A stretch of DNA of 64,000 nt, taken from assembly GCA_917880885.1 (NCBI GenBank), contig OU862913.1:45665460-45729459 (forward strand). Reading direction: 5' to 3'. This stretch comes from Limnephilus marmoratus. Lineage: Eukaryota; Arthropoda; Insecta; Trichoptera; Limnephilidae. The position numbers were made by a program, and so were the translations under genes. The notes beneath the pieces were generated by a model. The model made no database searches. It was not told where the DNA came from and worked only from the letters and a program-made list of their open reading frames with translations. Shown piece by piece: positions 11,587-23,230 of this stretch (position 1 is its first letter; every line of letters begins with the position of its first letter).

Positions 11587-12065
11587 TGTTTGGTTCTGAA
11601 ACAGTCTTTTAGAAAACTAAATCCATTTTCCTCAAGTCCTTCAGCAATCATGCATTCCTTTCTCTTCCTCCTTTCCTCAAAAGTCTCTACCAGGAGAAGA
11701 AGATGAACCTACCTACATGAGGAAATAATGGAACAATATTATCGCCCAAGTTTACCCTACCTACTTGGGCAGTTGAATTTTGTTCGTGACATGGGTCACA
11801 GCTCTCTCGTGGATAATATTGCAAATATCGCAAGATTTCGTCTTTTTATCGTAAAAAACTGTCGTTCGTAGAAGCCTGGTGTTGTGTCAGTGCTGAAAGC
11901 CAGGATCGATCCTGCATCACCGTAGTACGCCGTCAAAAGGTAAGAGACTTCCTTTCATTTCCTATTTCCTTACGATTGAATTTCAAAACACAATTATTTG
12001 GTATTTACTCAAAACAAAAAAGGGATTTACAGTCATCTTTTCGGGTCTCGGTATCGGCCGTGACA
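11587..12065 (+). repeat. BEL element 5' LTR
   Basis: Starts TGTTTGGTTCTG and ends GGCCGTGACA. By eye it differs from the 3' LTR at two positions only (C/T near 11,869 and T/C near 11,924), which implies a recent last transposition. Confidence 0.95.
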
Positions 12066-12516
12066 TTTTTGGTTCCTCTCGCCGGATATTTTCGTTTGTT
12101 TGTCGTTTTTTGGTAGACGTAATTTTGAAGCTGGAGTATTGTGTTTTGAAGTTTGAATCGTTCCATTTCGTTGACCTTTTTCCGGTTTATAAAAGCTGTT
12201 TCAGAATTATACATTTAATCGTGAATATTGGAGTAGCATTTTAAATTTGAATTGGTTATTATAGTCGTTTGGGCGGCTTAACATTTGAATTCATAGATAG
12301 TGGGTACCTTGTACGTAGGTACAAATTAATTGCAGCCGCACGTCGGAAGTTGGTAGGTACCCAAAGCGTTTTCGCAACATTTTCGTATCTCGTGTCGGTA
12401 ACGTAGGTCGCGTTAGTTTATCGCGTCAGCTGTTTATAACAGCCGACATTAACATTTTGTTTACAAGTTGACGTTTGACAGTGTTATTATTTGGTTTGTT
12501 GTTAAAAATATTCATA

Positions 12517-12660
12517 ATGGCAGCTAACACCATTAAGTACAAACTAGCACTGTTAGATATGGAAAGTGTGCGTTCTTCTGCTATCAAAGCTATAACAACG
12601 TTGAATATTGTTGATAAAAATATATTCAAAGCACGTTTTTCGGATGTATCTGATATTAGA
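12517..12660 (+). pseudogene. BEL Gag N-terminus, cut by a LINE
   Basis: ATG 12517 opens the Gag frame, which runs into the LINE's (TTTA)n tail at about 12,661 and resumes near 14,284. The start is supported by the absence of upstream coding resemblance and by the A at -3. Confidence 0.65.
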
Positions 12661-14283
12661 GATATTTATTTATTTATTTATTTATTTATTTATTTCTATG
12701 CTTTTACATACAGTTAATAAATACAATGATATACAGTTAATAAGTGCAATGACAATGACATTAGGTGGAAGTAAAACAAAAATATTCTTAATATGAAACA
12801 TAGTAGGTAGTAGAGTGAAATGTGATCGGCAACTGTATGTAATTAGTTAAAACGAATGTGGTTATGGATTGTGAACACCTCACTGGGAGAACCCGTGCTG
12901 AGGTGTACGCATGTATTATCATGCCATCATAAGTGATAGCACAGTATCCCCCTTGAGACTCTCAAGGAGGACTCCGTGGTACCACCCATGGTGGCAGTAT
13001 TGTACATATTGTACATATTGTAGGTGTAGGTAGCTGTGTTGAGATAGTCATCATAATATTATGCAGACACAATGTAGTAAGTTGAGGTAAGTTGAGCATC
13101 ATAATATACTAAAGTCGCAATGGATAATACATTATAGTAAAAAGAAAAAAATAAAGAATATACAAGAAGAGTGAACTTGAGAGCAGTTGTGACGAAAAGA
13201 GAATAAAAGAAACAAACAAAAGTAGATGATATTAGTGCCAATATTTTAAAAATAGTTATGCAATATTAATCTATTTTGTAGATCTAGATCTAGTGGTATA
13301 ATTTAAATACCAAGTTAATTTTTATGTTTGGTTTGGAGTAAATAGGTTTTGGAAAAATAGTGTTCCTTTAGTTTTTATCCAGTCTGTGATTTGTTTTTTT
13401 AGTTTATATGTTGGTGAATAATCAGCAAGTTGTTTTAAAGAAGGTGGCATGCTGTTATATAGTTTGATGGAATAGTAGTTAAAGGATCTTTGTCCGTGTG
13501 TCGTGTGCTTTAGCGGGATGTTAAGTGTTAGATTTATTGAAGACCGGCTTGTTATTGAGGACTGTGAAAGTAAAGGGATATGCAGTTTGAATTTGAAGAG
13601 GTGAAGAATAGACGATTTAGCGTAGAGTTGTCTGATTGACAAAACGTCGAGCATCTTGTAAATTTTTTCAGAGTTTGTATCATACGCTACTTGAAGAATT
13701 AGTTTGATTGTTGCCTTTTGTGCTTTTTCTAGTGGATCTAGAGAAATATTACTTGCACTTCCCCAAGACAGAAGACCATACATGATTATAGATTGGGAAA
13801 GAGCAAAGTAAATAGATCTTAGTATAGTGCGTGGGAAGATGTTTTTTATATTATTTAAGAGATACATGATTTTTTTAAGCTTGGATGTAATTAAGTTGAT
13901 GTGGTCATTCCAGCGTAGGTTTTCGTCAATTATGACGCCTAGATATTTTATTTGTTTGACATTTTCTATGATTTCGCATTTGCATATTGAGGAGGGTTGG
14001 GAGCAGTCGTGTATTTTCAGAGCGAAGGTTGGAGGAGGTTGACCTCTTTGAGTTATACTGTGTGTTATGAATTTAGTTTTTTTTGTATTTAGAGTAAGTT
14101 TGTTTTCATTGAGCCATTGTTTGATGACAGCAAGACTTTTCTCAGCTTTAAGGAATGCCTTGATCCATGAGTCAGCTTGACAAAGTATTACGGTGTCATC
14201 AGCGAATGTCACAATGTTGCCTTCTGTAATTAGTTCACAGATATCATTGATGTAGATAAGAAACGATAGATAGATATAAAAAA
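12661..14283 (-). mobile_element. 5'-truncated LINE inserted in the BEL gag
   Basis: The element lies on the minus strand. Its 3' end is a (TTTA)n tract on the plus strand (12,661-12,695), i.e. a TAAA-type tail, and its 5' end stops abruptly inside the reverse transcriptase domain. Short AGATAT-like bases occur on both sides, possibly a small target duplication. Terminal simple repeats instead of poly-A are typical of CR1/Jockey-related clades. Confidence 0.8.
13322..14283 (-). pseudogene. LINE reverse transcriptase C-terminal part
   Basis: The frame reads through the palm of a non-LTR reverse transcriptase: 'YINDICELITEGNIVTFADD' carries the FADD catalytic aspartates, followed by 'WLNENKLTLNTKKTKF' and 'IKYLGVIIDENLRWNDHI', the standard thumb-side motifs. 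It ends at a normal stop before the 3' UTR. The first about 34 residues of the open frame are BEL sequence read in antisense, so the protein is 5'-truncated. The remaining coding part is open, which suggests a fairly young insertion. Confidence 0.85.
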
Positions 14284-16038
14284 ATAAAGATAGTTTCGTC
14301 GCTTCACATATTTTAATTGAATCAAATAAGAAAGATGAATTAGAAATTAAAGTTTTGCAAGAAAAATATACTGAAATCCAAAACATGTATTACGAGATTC
14401 AGTCGTATTATAACCAATTATTTCCAGAAGTTTCGAAAAGTGAATCGGATCACTTAATAGCCAACAATAATGTTTCGTTGCCAAAATTAAAATTGATTAT
14501 TTTCTCTGGAATATCAACAGATTGGACAAATTATATAAACACCTTTAATTCTTTGATCGATTCTAATAATGGTTTAAATTCTATTCAAAAAATGCATTAT
14601 TTATTAAGTACCCTTTCGGGTGAAGCCCTAACACACGTTAAACATTTGCCGATTTCTGAGGAAAATTATTTTGTTGCATATAATTTGTTAAAGGAACGTT
14701 ATGAAAACATACGTTTGATCGCTGATAGACACGTAGAATTAATTCTGTCGATTCAACCTGTAAAAGTTCAGGATAATTTGAGGCAATTTATTTCCATTTT
14801 GAAAGAAAATCTTGCTGCGTTAGAAGCTTTGAATTTTCCAGTTCGCCAATGGAGTTTTCTTTTATTACATATTGTATTACGTAAATTAACAAAAGAATTG
14901 CGTATTGATTTTGAAATTCAACACAGTTCGGAGAATATCCCAACGTTTGATCACTTATTGAAGTATTTAGATGGGCAGTAGTGCCTAGCAAAAGAAATGG
15001 CACTTGGAGTTTTTCCTGAAAACCAGTTACAGGCTCATAAAGGTCAACCTAAATCATATAATGCAAAACATCGATCGAGCAATAATATTAATGCGTTTAT
15101 ATCAAACATTGAAATCAAGTGCATTCTTTGTAAATCGCCACACTCACTGCACAAGTGTGAAAAATTCTTAAGCCTTACTCCAAAGGATAGGTACTTATTC
15201 GCAAAGGAAAATATTTTATGTCTCAATTGCTTAGCGCAAGGAAAACACAATGCAAAAATTGTCATTCGCGTTTCACTTGCAGACAATGTCAATTAAAACA
15301 TCATACCCTATTACATTTTCCAAAAAAAATCGTGGAAAATTCAGACCAGCAAGAAAACTCTTCAGAACCGTTGGTGTTGACAACATTTTACAATAAAACT
15401 CACAAAACGGTTCTTTTGTCTACAGCTTATGTGGAAGTTTTAGATAAAAATGGAGTATTTCAGAAGGTTCGTGTTATGCTCGATAGCGCAAGTCAGGGAA
15501 ACTTTATTTCGGAAAATTGTGTCAAAAAATTAGGTTTTACTAGTTCTAAAAAACAACCACTTACTGTGATAGGTATTGGAAATATTCCTACTATTAATTC
15601 TAACGGATTAATAAGAACACAATTTCGTCCTGTCGATTCGAAGGAATCTGGAATTATGACAGATTTCCTTATTTTAAATAACATTTGTTCGAATATGCCA
15701 TCAAATCGTATCGTCGATCATCATTGGGATCACATCGTGGGTCTCAAATTGGGAGATCCAACATTCTACTTATCATCAGCTATTGACATACTGCTTGGAA
15801 GTGATATTTTTGCGTCATTGTTATGTTCAGGAAAATTGATGGGGAAAGAAAATGAACCCATAGCTATAGAAACTAAATTGGGTTGGATTTTGATGGGAAA
15901 TGTTGGACCATCAAATCATTGTATAAATTCATTCTTCACGTCAATGGAGGAAAATATTGATGAAAAGCTTAAATGTTTTTGGGAAATTGAAAATGTTCCA
16001 GCTTTGAAGAAAGTACCTACCGTAACCAAGACGGAAGA
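14284..16038 (+). pseudogene. BEL Gag and protease region, broken
   Basis: Positions 14,284-14,981 encode the DUF1759-type Gag domain ('LPKLKLIIFSG', 'YLLSTLSGEALTHVKHL'). An in-frame TAG at 14,979-14,981 interrupts it and the same frame continues to a zinc-knuckle region ('CILCKSPHSLHKCEKF', 'LCLNCLAQGKH'). A frameshift near 15,250 leads into the second half of the Cys/His cluster ('CRQCQLKHHTLLHF'), and then a retroviral-type aspartic protease with 'VRVMLDSASQGNFIS' (about 15,470-15,510). A second frameshift near 16,030 precedes the reverse transcriptase. No functional polyprotein is possible. Confidence 0.85.
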
Positions 16039-16983
16039 TACGTCGTTTCGTTGCCATTTAAGGAAAGCCCGGAAAAATTGGGAAAGTCATATGACATAGC
16101 ATTGTCACGCCTCAAGCATTTAGAAAGGAGACTGAATAGAGATTCTGATCTCAAATCTCAATATATTTCGTTCTTGAGAGAATATTTTACATTAGGGCAC
16201 ATGATCGAAGTGCCACCTCAATCGCCAATTATTGCTAATTATTTCATACCCCATCATGGAATAATCAAAGAAACCAGTTCTACAACTCGTTTAAGGGTCG
16301 TTTTTGATGCCAGTACCAAATCGTCTTCGGGTACGTCATTGAACGACATACTTCTGGTCGGTCCCAAATTGCAAAGGGACATTGTCGAATTAATGTGTAA
16401 TTTTCGAATACACAAAATCGTTTTTACAGCTGACATCCGTCAAATGTACAGGCAAATACTGGTGGATGAGAAATCTCGCCGTTATCAACATATTTTGTGG
16501 AGAGAATCATCTGATCATCCTGTAAAGGAATTTGAATTACAAACAATAACATATGGCACCTCAAGTGCTCCATACCTATCCATTCGTTCACTTCATCAAT
16601 TAGCAAATGATGAAAAATTGAATTTTCCAAAGGCTGCTACTATATTAATTGAAAATACCTACGTAGATGATATTATCAGTGGTGCGCAATCTTTGGAAAG
16701 CGCTCGACATTGTATAGTGGAATTAATTGCATTACTTCAAAAAGGTTGTTTTGAATTGAGAAAATGGTCTAGTAACCATTCTGAAATATTGGAAGACATT
16801 CCTGTCAGCTACCGGGAAGTACCCTTAAGTTTTGAGTCGGATACTGACAAGAAAAACATTAATATTTTAGGTATTCAATGGATACCGTCGCTTGATCAAT
16901 TTACATATAAAATTCATAATGTTTTTAGTGACCACTGTACCAAACGCATAATTTTATCGACAATTGCACGTCTATATGATCCA
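16039..16983 (+). pseudogene. BEL reverse transcriptase, interrupted by a SINE
   Basis: It carries 'LRVVFDAS', 'KIVFTADIRQMYRQI' and the catalytic 'ENTYVDDIISGA' motif, the YVDD box of BEL/Pao reverse transcriptases, then the connection to RNase H. The frame is open until the SINE inserted at about 16,984, immediately after 'IARLYDP', where the next residues of the family normally follow. The coding sequence resumes at about 17,353 beyond the SINE's A-tail. Confidence 0.9.
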
Positions 16984-17292
16984 CGACCTCCGTAGTCCAG
17001 TGGCTAAGACTCTTGACTCACATTCCGGAGGTCGCGGGTTCGAACCCGGCATGCGCAAATAAATTTTATTTGATTAATTTGTGTTATTTCACAATTAATT
17101 CATATAAAATAATATATAGTATATTTGCGGCATGTTCCAGAGTGGAAGATACTATTAGTATCGCCCCGGTGTAAGACCACCATTCAGAATTGAAACGTTG
17201 CTTGAAAATGGCTTCAGCCGTGTTTAGTGACCAGATCTGAATAGCCAGGTACTTCCCAACCTTCCTCTTCCCCACCTCCTTCCCCTCCCCAC

Positions 17293-17352
<60 letters not shown>
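16984..17352 (+). mobile_element. tRNA-headed SINE, copy 1
   Basis: It has a tRNA-like head with A box 'TAGTCCAGTGGC' and B box 'GGGTTCGAACCCGG', then a conserved body ('GACCAGATCTGAATAGCCAG', 'CAACCTTCCTCTTCCCCACC'). It ends in an uninterrupted A-run of more than 50 bases. The body is shorter than in copies at 24.1 and 40.6 kb because its last section is absent. No target duplication can be read because of the A-tail. Confidence 0.9.
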
Positions 17353-17354
<2 letters not shown>

Positions 17355-18760
17355 AGGTTTTATTAATCCTGTCGTTTTTATTGCTAAATGCTATATGCAA
17401 AACTTATGGAAAATTCAAATTGGTTGGGACGAAGAAATCCCTTCGGACATGAATTTGAAATGGAAGAAATATATAAAAGAGCTTCCATCACTCGCCAATT
17501 TAAAAATTGATCGATATGTCGCAACTTCTCCCACCAGTCGATGCATACTTGTTGGGTTTGCGGACGCCTCTGAAAGAGGATACTGTGGAATTGTTTATCT
17601 GGTAGTGATTAATAACACAGAAATATCCAGCCACATTTTATTAGCAAAATCTCGTGTTGCCCCCATAAAGATAACATCGATCCCGCGACTGGAATTGTTA
17701 GGAGCAGTTTTATTAGCAAATTTGTTGACTTATTGTCAAGAAGTATATAAAGACAGACTTCAAATAGAAAAGACTGTCGCGTTCACCGATTCAACTATTG
17801 TATTGGCATGGCTGAAGACACCTTCCTTTCTATTGCAAACTTTTGTAGCAAATCGTGTTGAAACAATAATACAAAATATACCTTATGAACATTGGTATCA
17901 CGTTTCATCGCAAGAAAATCCTGCAGACTTGGGTTCGCGAGGAGCTTTTCCTAGTGAAATCGCAGACGCGTCGTTATGGTGGAAAGGACCTAACTTTATA
18001 TCAACACCTTTGGAGGAATGGTTATTTGTTAGGCCTCCAAATATCTCTGTGGACCAGTTACCAGAGTACAAGTCAAAAAATTTAATTTCTCTATCGACGA
18101 ATATGTCAACGTGTGACGAAGAGTTTTTATTGAAGTTTTCATCATTATCGAAATTACTTCGTGTTATATGTTGGTGCCGTCGGTTTATCAATAGATTACG
18201 TTCGAAATCGATTATCAATTTCAATGGGTTATCCCCACTTTCGTTAAAAGAAAATAATTTAGCCTTGCAATGTTGCATTAAGCTTGTTCAAGCAATTTAT
18301 TTTCAACAAGAAATGAACAATATCTCTTCCCATCGCATTTGCTCAACACAGCTTCAAAAACTCGCCCCACTTATTGATGAAAATGGTGTTTTGAGAGTCG
18401 GTGGTCGAATTCGCCTTGCACCGATTTCAGAAAATGCTCGACATCCTATTATTTTACCGAAGCAATGTCATTTGACAACTTTAATAATTGATTATTACCA
18501 TAGCATGTACCTTCATCCAGGTCCTCGTGCACTCCAATCTATAATATCATTAAAATACTGGATAATTTCGGCTATGAACGTAATTCAACATCGATTGAGT
18601 AACTGCATTTCTTTCTTTAAAAATAATCAGTGCGATGGCTTATCGAAAGGGTGGTGGAATTATTTCCCGGTGCCGATGAAATGGTTCGTGTTGCTACTTT
18701 ACGAGCCCCCTGAGGGCATTTTTTAAGCGGCCCGTGGTCAAATTGTATAAACTACCCATC
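17353..18760 (+). pseudogene. BEL RNase H and truncated integrase
   Basis: Downstream of the SINE the frame encodes the RNase H-like region ('ILVGFADASERGYCGIVYLV', 'PRLELLGAVLLANLL', 'VAFTDSTIVLAWLKTP') and the start of the integrase ('HHPG-like HLHPGPRALQSI', 'SLKYWI'), including its zinc-binding head. The catalytic core of the integrase is absent. After about 18,640 a different frame carries what looks like the integrase C-terminal tail, ending near the TAA at 18,767. An internal deletion of the core is the simplest explanation. Confidence 0.8.
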
Positions 18761-18888
18761 GATTAATTAATTTTATTTTTGTCTTGTTCAATACTTAGGT
18801 TAATTAGTTATTTTGCTTTCGTTTTTCGTTGCTTTTCTTTCGCATATAGTTGTTGAGAAAATATCATATTTCCTCAAGGTCGGCGGAA

Positions 18889-19367
18889 TGTTTGGTTCTG
18901 AAACAGTCTTTTAGAAAACTAAATCCATTTTCCTCAAGTCCTTCAGCAATCATGCATTCCTTTCTCTTCCTCCTTTCCTCAAAAGTCTCTACCAGGAGAA
19001 GAAGATGAACCTACCTACATGAGGAAATAATGGAACAATATTATCGCCCAAGTTTACCCTACCTACTTGGGCAGTTGAATTTTGTTCGTGACATGGGTCA
19101 CAGCTCTCTCGTGGATAATATTGCAAATATCGCAAGATTTCGTCTTTTTATCGTAAAAAACTGTCGTTTGTAGAAGCCTGGTGTTGTGTCAGTGCTGAAA
19201 GCCAGGATCGATCCTGCATCACCGCAGTACGCCGTCAAAAGGTAAGAGACTTCCTTTCATTTCCTATTTCCTTACGATTGAATTTCAAAACACAATTATT
19301 TGGTATTTACTCAAAACAAAAAAGGGATTTACAGTCATCTTTTCGGGTCTCGGTATCGGCCGTGACA
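18889..19367 (+). repeat. BEL element 3' LTR
   Basis: Same length and ends as the 5' LTR, preceded by a purine-rich tract (AAGGTCGGCGGAA, 18876-18888) that would prime plus-strand synthesis. Followed directly by the duplicated GGTAC. Confidence 0.95.
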
Positions 19368-19372
19368 GGTAC

Positions 19373-19463
19373 CCCTTACTAAAGTCAGTGGCTCGGAGAT
19401 TCAGCACTACGGATTAGTACCTAGAGGGGAGGGGATACCAAGCTACCTGATAAGTGAGCACTG
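19373..19463 (+). repeat. 121-bp satellite, middle segment
   Basis: The part of one satellite unit lying between the BEL element and the Harbinger-like element. Its two cut edges join exactly with the neighbouring segments once both insertions and their duplications are removed. Confidence 0.9.
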
Positions 19464-21710
19464 GAGGGCGATTCCCGTTCTTTCTCCTTATTCTAAGCGC
19501 TTGCATTTGCTTAACGCTACTGTCCCTTGCGACGGAAATGTATCTTTAGCTTGTAACACCCATTTGTACGTTTAGAGCGATTCACGATCCTTACAGCGGC
19601 GAGTTTCAAGAGACTTTGTAAAAAATCCTGAACAACCGTGGTTAAGGGTTGTTAAGAGATTGAGACAAAATACAGTAAGATCGAAAATAATCAAATGACG
19701 CAAGGTTTTTAACCGAAACTATTTAAAACAATTACTTTATATTATAATGCACTTTAATAACATCTTATTTTATTTTTAAACAACATAAATAAGCCGTTTA
19801 ACTAAGATTTACGTTTCGTAAAAAGGTACCTACCTCACTAGATAGAAACGACTTTGTTATACGTTCACACTTGTTAATATGTCACATTTACGTGCGAACC
19901 AACCGCCAGTTGTCAGTCCGTCAGTCTGTTTTTATAGTAGTTCACTGAGTCTGTTTATCTGCTAGTTATCAGTTGACACAATGAGGTAAGTAAATACTAT
20001 ATAATTAAAAGCATATAAATACTATTTAAATGCATTTCACCCCAGAGTTAAACGGAATTAACAATTAAATAAACATTAAACGATTGTAGTTTTTTTAGGT
20101 TAGGTACGTTTTGACAACATACATATTTATAACGATGTAAAATGCAAGACAGTTCTTATTTTATTATATTTTGTCTACATTATTGTGTGTTAAACCTAAG
20201 GAAAGTGTATAGTTATATTATGTGTCGTTAATTGTGGGAAAATTCTGTTTCAGTTTAAATGTAAATAAGGTTTCGCGATCGGCCAGAACTACGGCGATCC
20301 AATACTCGCTGCTGGCCGATGCAATGGCAGCACAGCCACTATTTGCTGCAAATCGCTTTGTCGGTCTACATGGCAAAGAAAATCTCTCCGCATTTTGGAG
20401 AAATCTTGTCTTCACATTAAATAATGCGGGTCCGCAAAAAACCACCCATCAATGGCAAAAAGTAAGTTTTTCTGTCAACTTTAAATAGTTTATGTCAATG
20501 TTGTAGTGTATTCAATTTGCGTACTATAATTAAATATTCGTTTCAGGTGTGGACCACATTAAAATCTAACATCAGAAGCAAGTTTGCCAAAATGCGGAGA
20601 GAACGCCTGCAGACCGGCAATACGTCAGAGAGGACGGTCTTAACCGAGTTGGAACAGAAAATTCTTGGCGTGATGGGCAGAGTGTCTGTCGAAGGACTCG
20701 ATGTGCCCGACAACCTTCCGAATGATGACGTACGTATTTTTATCAATCTATAAAGGCCAGTACCCACGCTCACGGTTTTGCTAGTTTACATTATATGTGT
20801 TATCAAACATAAAGAAATTTCTTAAGATACAATTCGAAATAATAATAAACATTTATTTGCCAATAGTTTGATACATATTTATACATTCTATTTGTTGTAT
20901 TTATTGATTCTATTGACAAAAGGATTGATATGTTTATATTTCTTTAACAGAGATCCCTTCTTGCACTGATGGAAGAGCCAGTGCCAGTGGCAGTGGCGCC
21001 AGTGCCAGTGGCAGTGGAAGTGGAAATCATTGAGATGCAGCAGGAAGGTGAGATTGAGGCAGTGGAAGTGGAAATCATTGAGATGCAGCAGGAAGGTGAG
21101 ATTGAGGCAGTGGAAGTGGAAATCATTGAGATGCAGCAGGAAGGTGAGATTGAGAATTCGAAATGGGATTCTTCCCAAACGTGGATCATTCTCCAAATTT
21201 AATATATCTAAAGCCAAAAATCCAGCAGCCATGTTATCTGCAACATATTATTATTATTTATCTGGAAATCCTCGCATACTAAACATGTAGTGTATTTGAA
21301 TTGAAATCACTTTTGGCTGACATTACGGGTTTCAGCAGGATGCGTACTTCAAAAACATCTCAATTACGTAATTCGGATCATTTAATAGCATATTATGCGA
21401 AAAATAACTCACTAAGTATGTTTACAGTCAATACTTACGATTATATTAAGTTTTCCCTTGTTAAAACTACGCAAATATTCAAAATATTCGTCACTGACGC
21501 ACGCTAATCTTTGTCAAATAATTGTCAATTCTTCGCGAATGACGGCTTTCGAGGTGTCCTTAGCGAACGCTAGGGGCGTGGCCCCGTACGTTCGAAAATG
21601 TAAGGATAACAACTGTCATCGAGAGAACGGGAATCGCATTTCACGAAAGATTCCTTATTTTGAAGTTAAGGCAAGGATTAGTGTCTTTAAGTAGAACCGG
21701 AATCGCCCTC
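19464..21710 (+). mobile_element. Harbinger-like DNA transposon carrying only a Myb/zeste-type gene
   Basis: The ends match as inverted repeats: GAGGGCGATTCC begins the element and its complement ends it (21,699-21,710), with weaker pairing continuing inward. CTG is duplicated (19,461-19,463 and 21,711-21,713), a 3-bp duplication of the CWG kind reported for some PIF/Harbinger elements. A spliced Myb-like gene is present. No DDE nuclease gene is seen within 2,247 bp, so the copy depends on a nuclease made elsewhere. Confidence 0.75.
19981..21202 (+). CDS. Myb/SANT-like (zeste-type) DNA-binding protein, four exons
   Basis: Exons can be read as 19981-19985, 20254-20461, 20547-20729 and 20951-21202, each intron with GT...AG ends, giving an uninterrupted frame of 215 residues from ATG 19981 to the stop. 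The N-terminal 100 residues contain 'IQYSLLADAMAAQPLFAANR', 'FWRNLVFTLN', 'QWQKVWTTLKSNIRSK', a helix-turn-helix of the Myb/SANT-like type annotated in insects as 'regulatory protein zeste'. Harbinger transposons use such a protein to help import the nuclease and bind DNA. The C-terminal third holds three copies of a 16-residue acidic repeat (EVEIIEMQQEGEIEAV). All exons are open, so the gene may still be expressed. Confidence 0.8.
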
Positions 21711-21713
21711 CTG

Positions 21714-22125
21714 GGTCCTTACCATTAGGATTATAAATGGTACCCCTTACTAAAGTCAGTGGCTCGGAGATTCAGCACTACGGATTAGTACCTAGAGGGG
21801 AGGGGATACCAAGCTACCTGATAAGTGAGCACTGGGTCCTTACCATTAGGATTATAAATGGTACCCCTTACTAAAGTCAGTGGCTCGGAGATTCAGCACT
21901 ACGGATTAGTACCTAGAGGGGAGGGGATACCAAGCTACCTGATAAGTGAGCACTGGGTCCTTATCATTAGGACTATAAATGGTACCCCTTACTAAAGTCA
22001 GTGGCTCGGAGATTCAGCACTACGGATTAGTACCTAGAGGGGAGGGGATACCAAGCTACCTGATAAGTGAGCACTGGGTCCTTATCATTAGGACTATAAA
22101 TGGTACCCCTTACTAAAGTCAGTGG
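21714..22125 (+). repeat. 121-bp satellite, main segment
   Basis: GGTACCCCTT begins at 21739, 21860, 21981 and 22102, a period of exactly 121 bp. The units are almost identical. The array ends in mid-unit at about 22,125. Confidence 0.95.
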
Positions 22126-22457
22126 CAGTGAAACACAGAAAGCAGTTCAGCACACTGTGTTTGAGTTACTCATGAAAACCGACAGCAGAATGTTTGATTG
22201 GCTATTAGAAATTATCGGGGATATTACTACATAGGACAAAAAAAAATCCCAAAATGGACTGTGCTGCAAACCTTTGCCTAACTTTAGAAAACTTGGTTTT
22301 CTGCGCGCATGGTCTGGTTATTTCAATGTGCATTCTTCGATGGTCAATGTACGACTGATTTCATAGTTTATTCAAAAGGTTCTCAAAACCTCCTGGTGCC
22401 AAAAAATTGACAAGTGGTTTGCCTCCAGCTCGTAGAAATGATACACAGATTTCATGT
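22126..22457. other. No gene recognised
   Basis: AT-rich unique-looking sequence between the satellite and the next MITE. No coding or repeat signal could be supported. Confidence 0.4.
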
Positions 22458-23230
22458 TAGGCGACCCCTAGACGCTACAATAACATTGTACAATAAGATT
22501 GGCGCTTAAAATCCAAATGATCAATTATATTGCACAATAAACGAACTGCGCAATGTTTTCGAGGATTTTTATTTTAGTAATTTCGAGTAAATATTGCGCA
22601 ATACTGACCCTACACAATGCAAAGGAAAAATATGATGCAATAAAAATTAAACTCGCTCAAACTTTTGTCCAATCATTGCCCAATCTTCAATATTAACCTC
22701 TGACTCATCGGAAACGCGCGGGGACGCGTGCGGGATAAATTTCGAAAACAATATTTTTTAATGCGATTTTGACCTTTCTGTGTACAAAATTTGTATGCAG
22801 GACAAGGTCAGAATCGCATGCGCCAACATCATTGATGATATAACCACTAGTTTCATTCACCTGGCGACACCAGAATATTTTTAAATGAATTTATCTGTGG
22901 AATCGAAATGTCTAATTTGCCACGATTAAATCTGTCAAAGTCCGATGCGTGATACTTGACGAAAACATCGTAAAACCTATCAATTTATCAAATTAACGCA
23001 AGTAATGTTGTTTTGGTACAGAGTTTATTGTTTTAGGAATGTGTTTCGGTCAATAAAATATACGATAGCTCAAAATTAAAACACAAAACATTCATTTCAA
23101 AATTCAAAGTGATGCTTTGTTAGGGAATTTTTTGTAGGGAACGGTCCTTGACAGGTTAACCCCAAACGGTCAATAATATTGCACAATTCGTAATATTGCT
23201 CAATATAATTGATCGTCCAGGGGACGCCTA
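22458..23230 (+). mobile_element. MITE with CAATATTG-rich arms
   Basis: Ends read TAGGCGACCCCTAGACG and the inverted TAGGCGTCCCCTGGACG. Both arms are rich in 'ATTGCACAATA'-type words in opposite orientations. A TTAA-flanked MITE sits inside it. No clear target duplication was found because the right edge abuts the hAT element. Confidence 0.6.
22697..23155 (+). mobile_element. piggyBac-like MITE, copy 1
   Basis: Flanked by TTAA at 22693-22696 and 23156-23159, with tips CCTCTGAC and CCTGTCAA. The interior shares long stretches with the copies at 30.7, 37.1, 39.3 and 45.3 kb, e.g. 'ATCGTAAAACCTATCAATTT' and 'GTTTCGGTCAATAAAATATA'. TTAA duplication is the hallmark of piggyBac transposition. Confidence 0.75.

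Larger units (their letters stand above)
11587..19367 (+). mobile_element. BEL/Pao LTR retrotransposon with nested insertions
   Basis: Two 479-bp LTRs (11587-12065 and 18889-19367) bound the element, with a 5-bp duplication GGTAC (11582-11586 and 19368-19372), the BEL/Pao norm. A TGG-starting primer-binding-like site begins at 12070 and a purine-rich tract precedes the 3' LTR. Gag, protease, reverse transcriptase and RNase H are recognisable in order. The integrase core is missing, one in-frame TAG and two frameshifts are present, and a LINE and a SINE have inserted inside. The copy is non-autonomous. Confidence 0.95.

Noticed and set aside
17898..18278. Minus-strand open frame in the BEL RNase H region
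   Set aside because: Antisense shadow of retroelement coding sequence.
20888..21232. Minus-strand open frame with repeated LTFLLHLNDFHFHC
   Set aside because: It is the antisense of the acidic repeat in the spliced Myb-like gene, so an artefact of the tandem codons.
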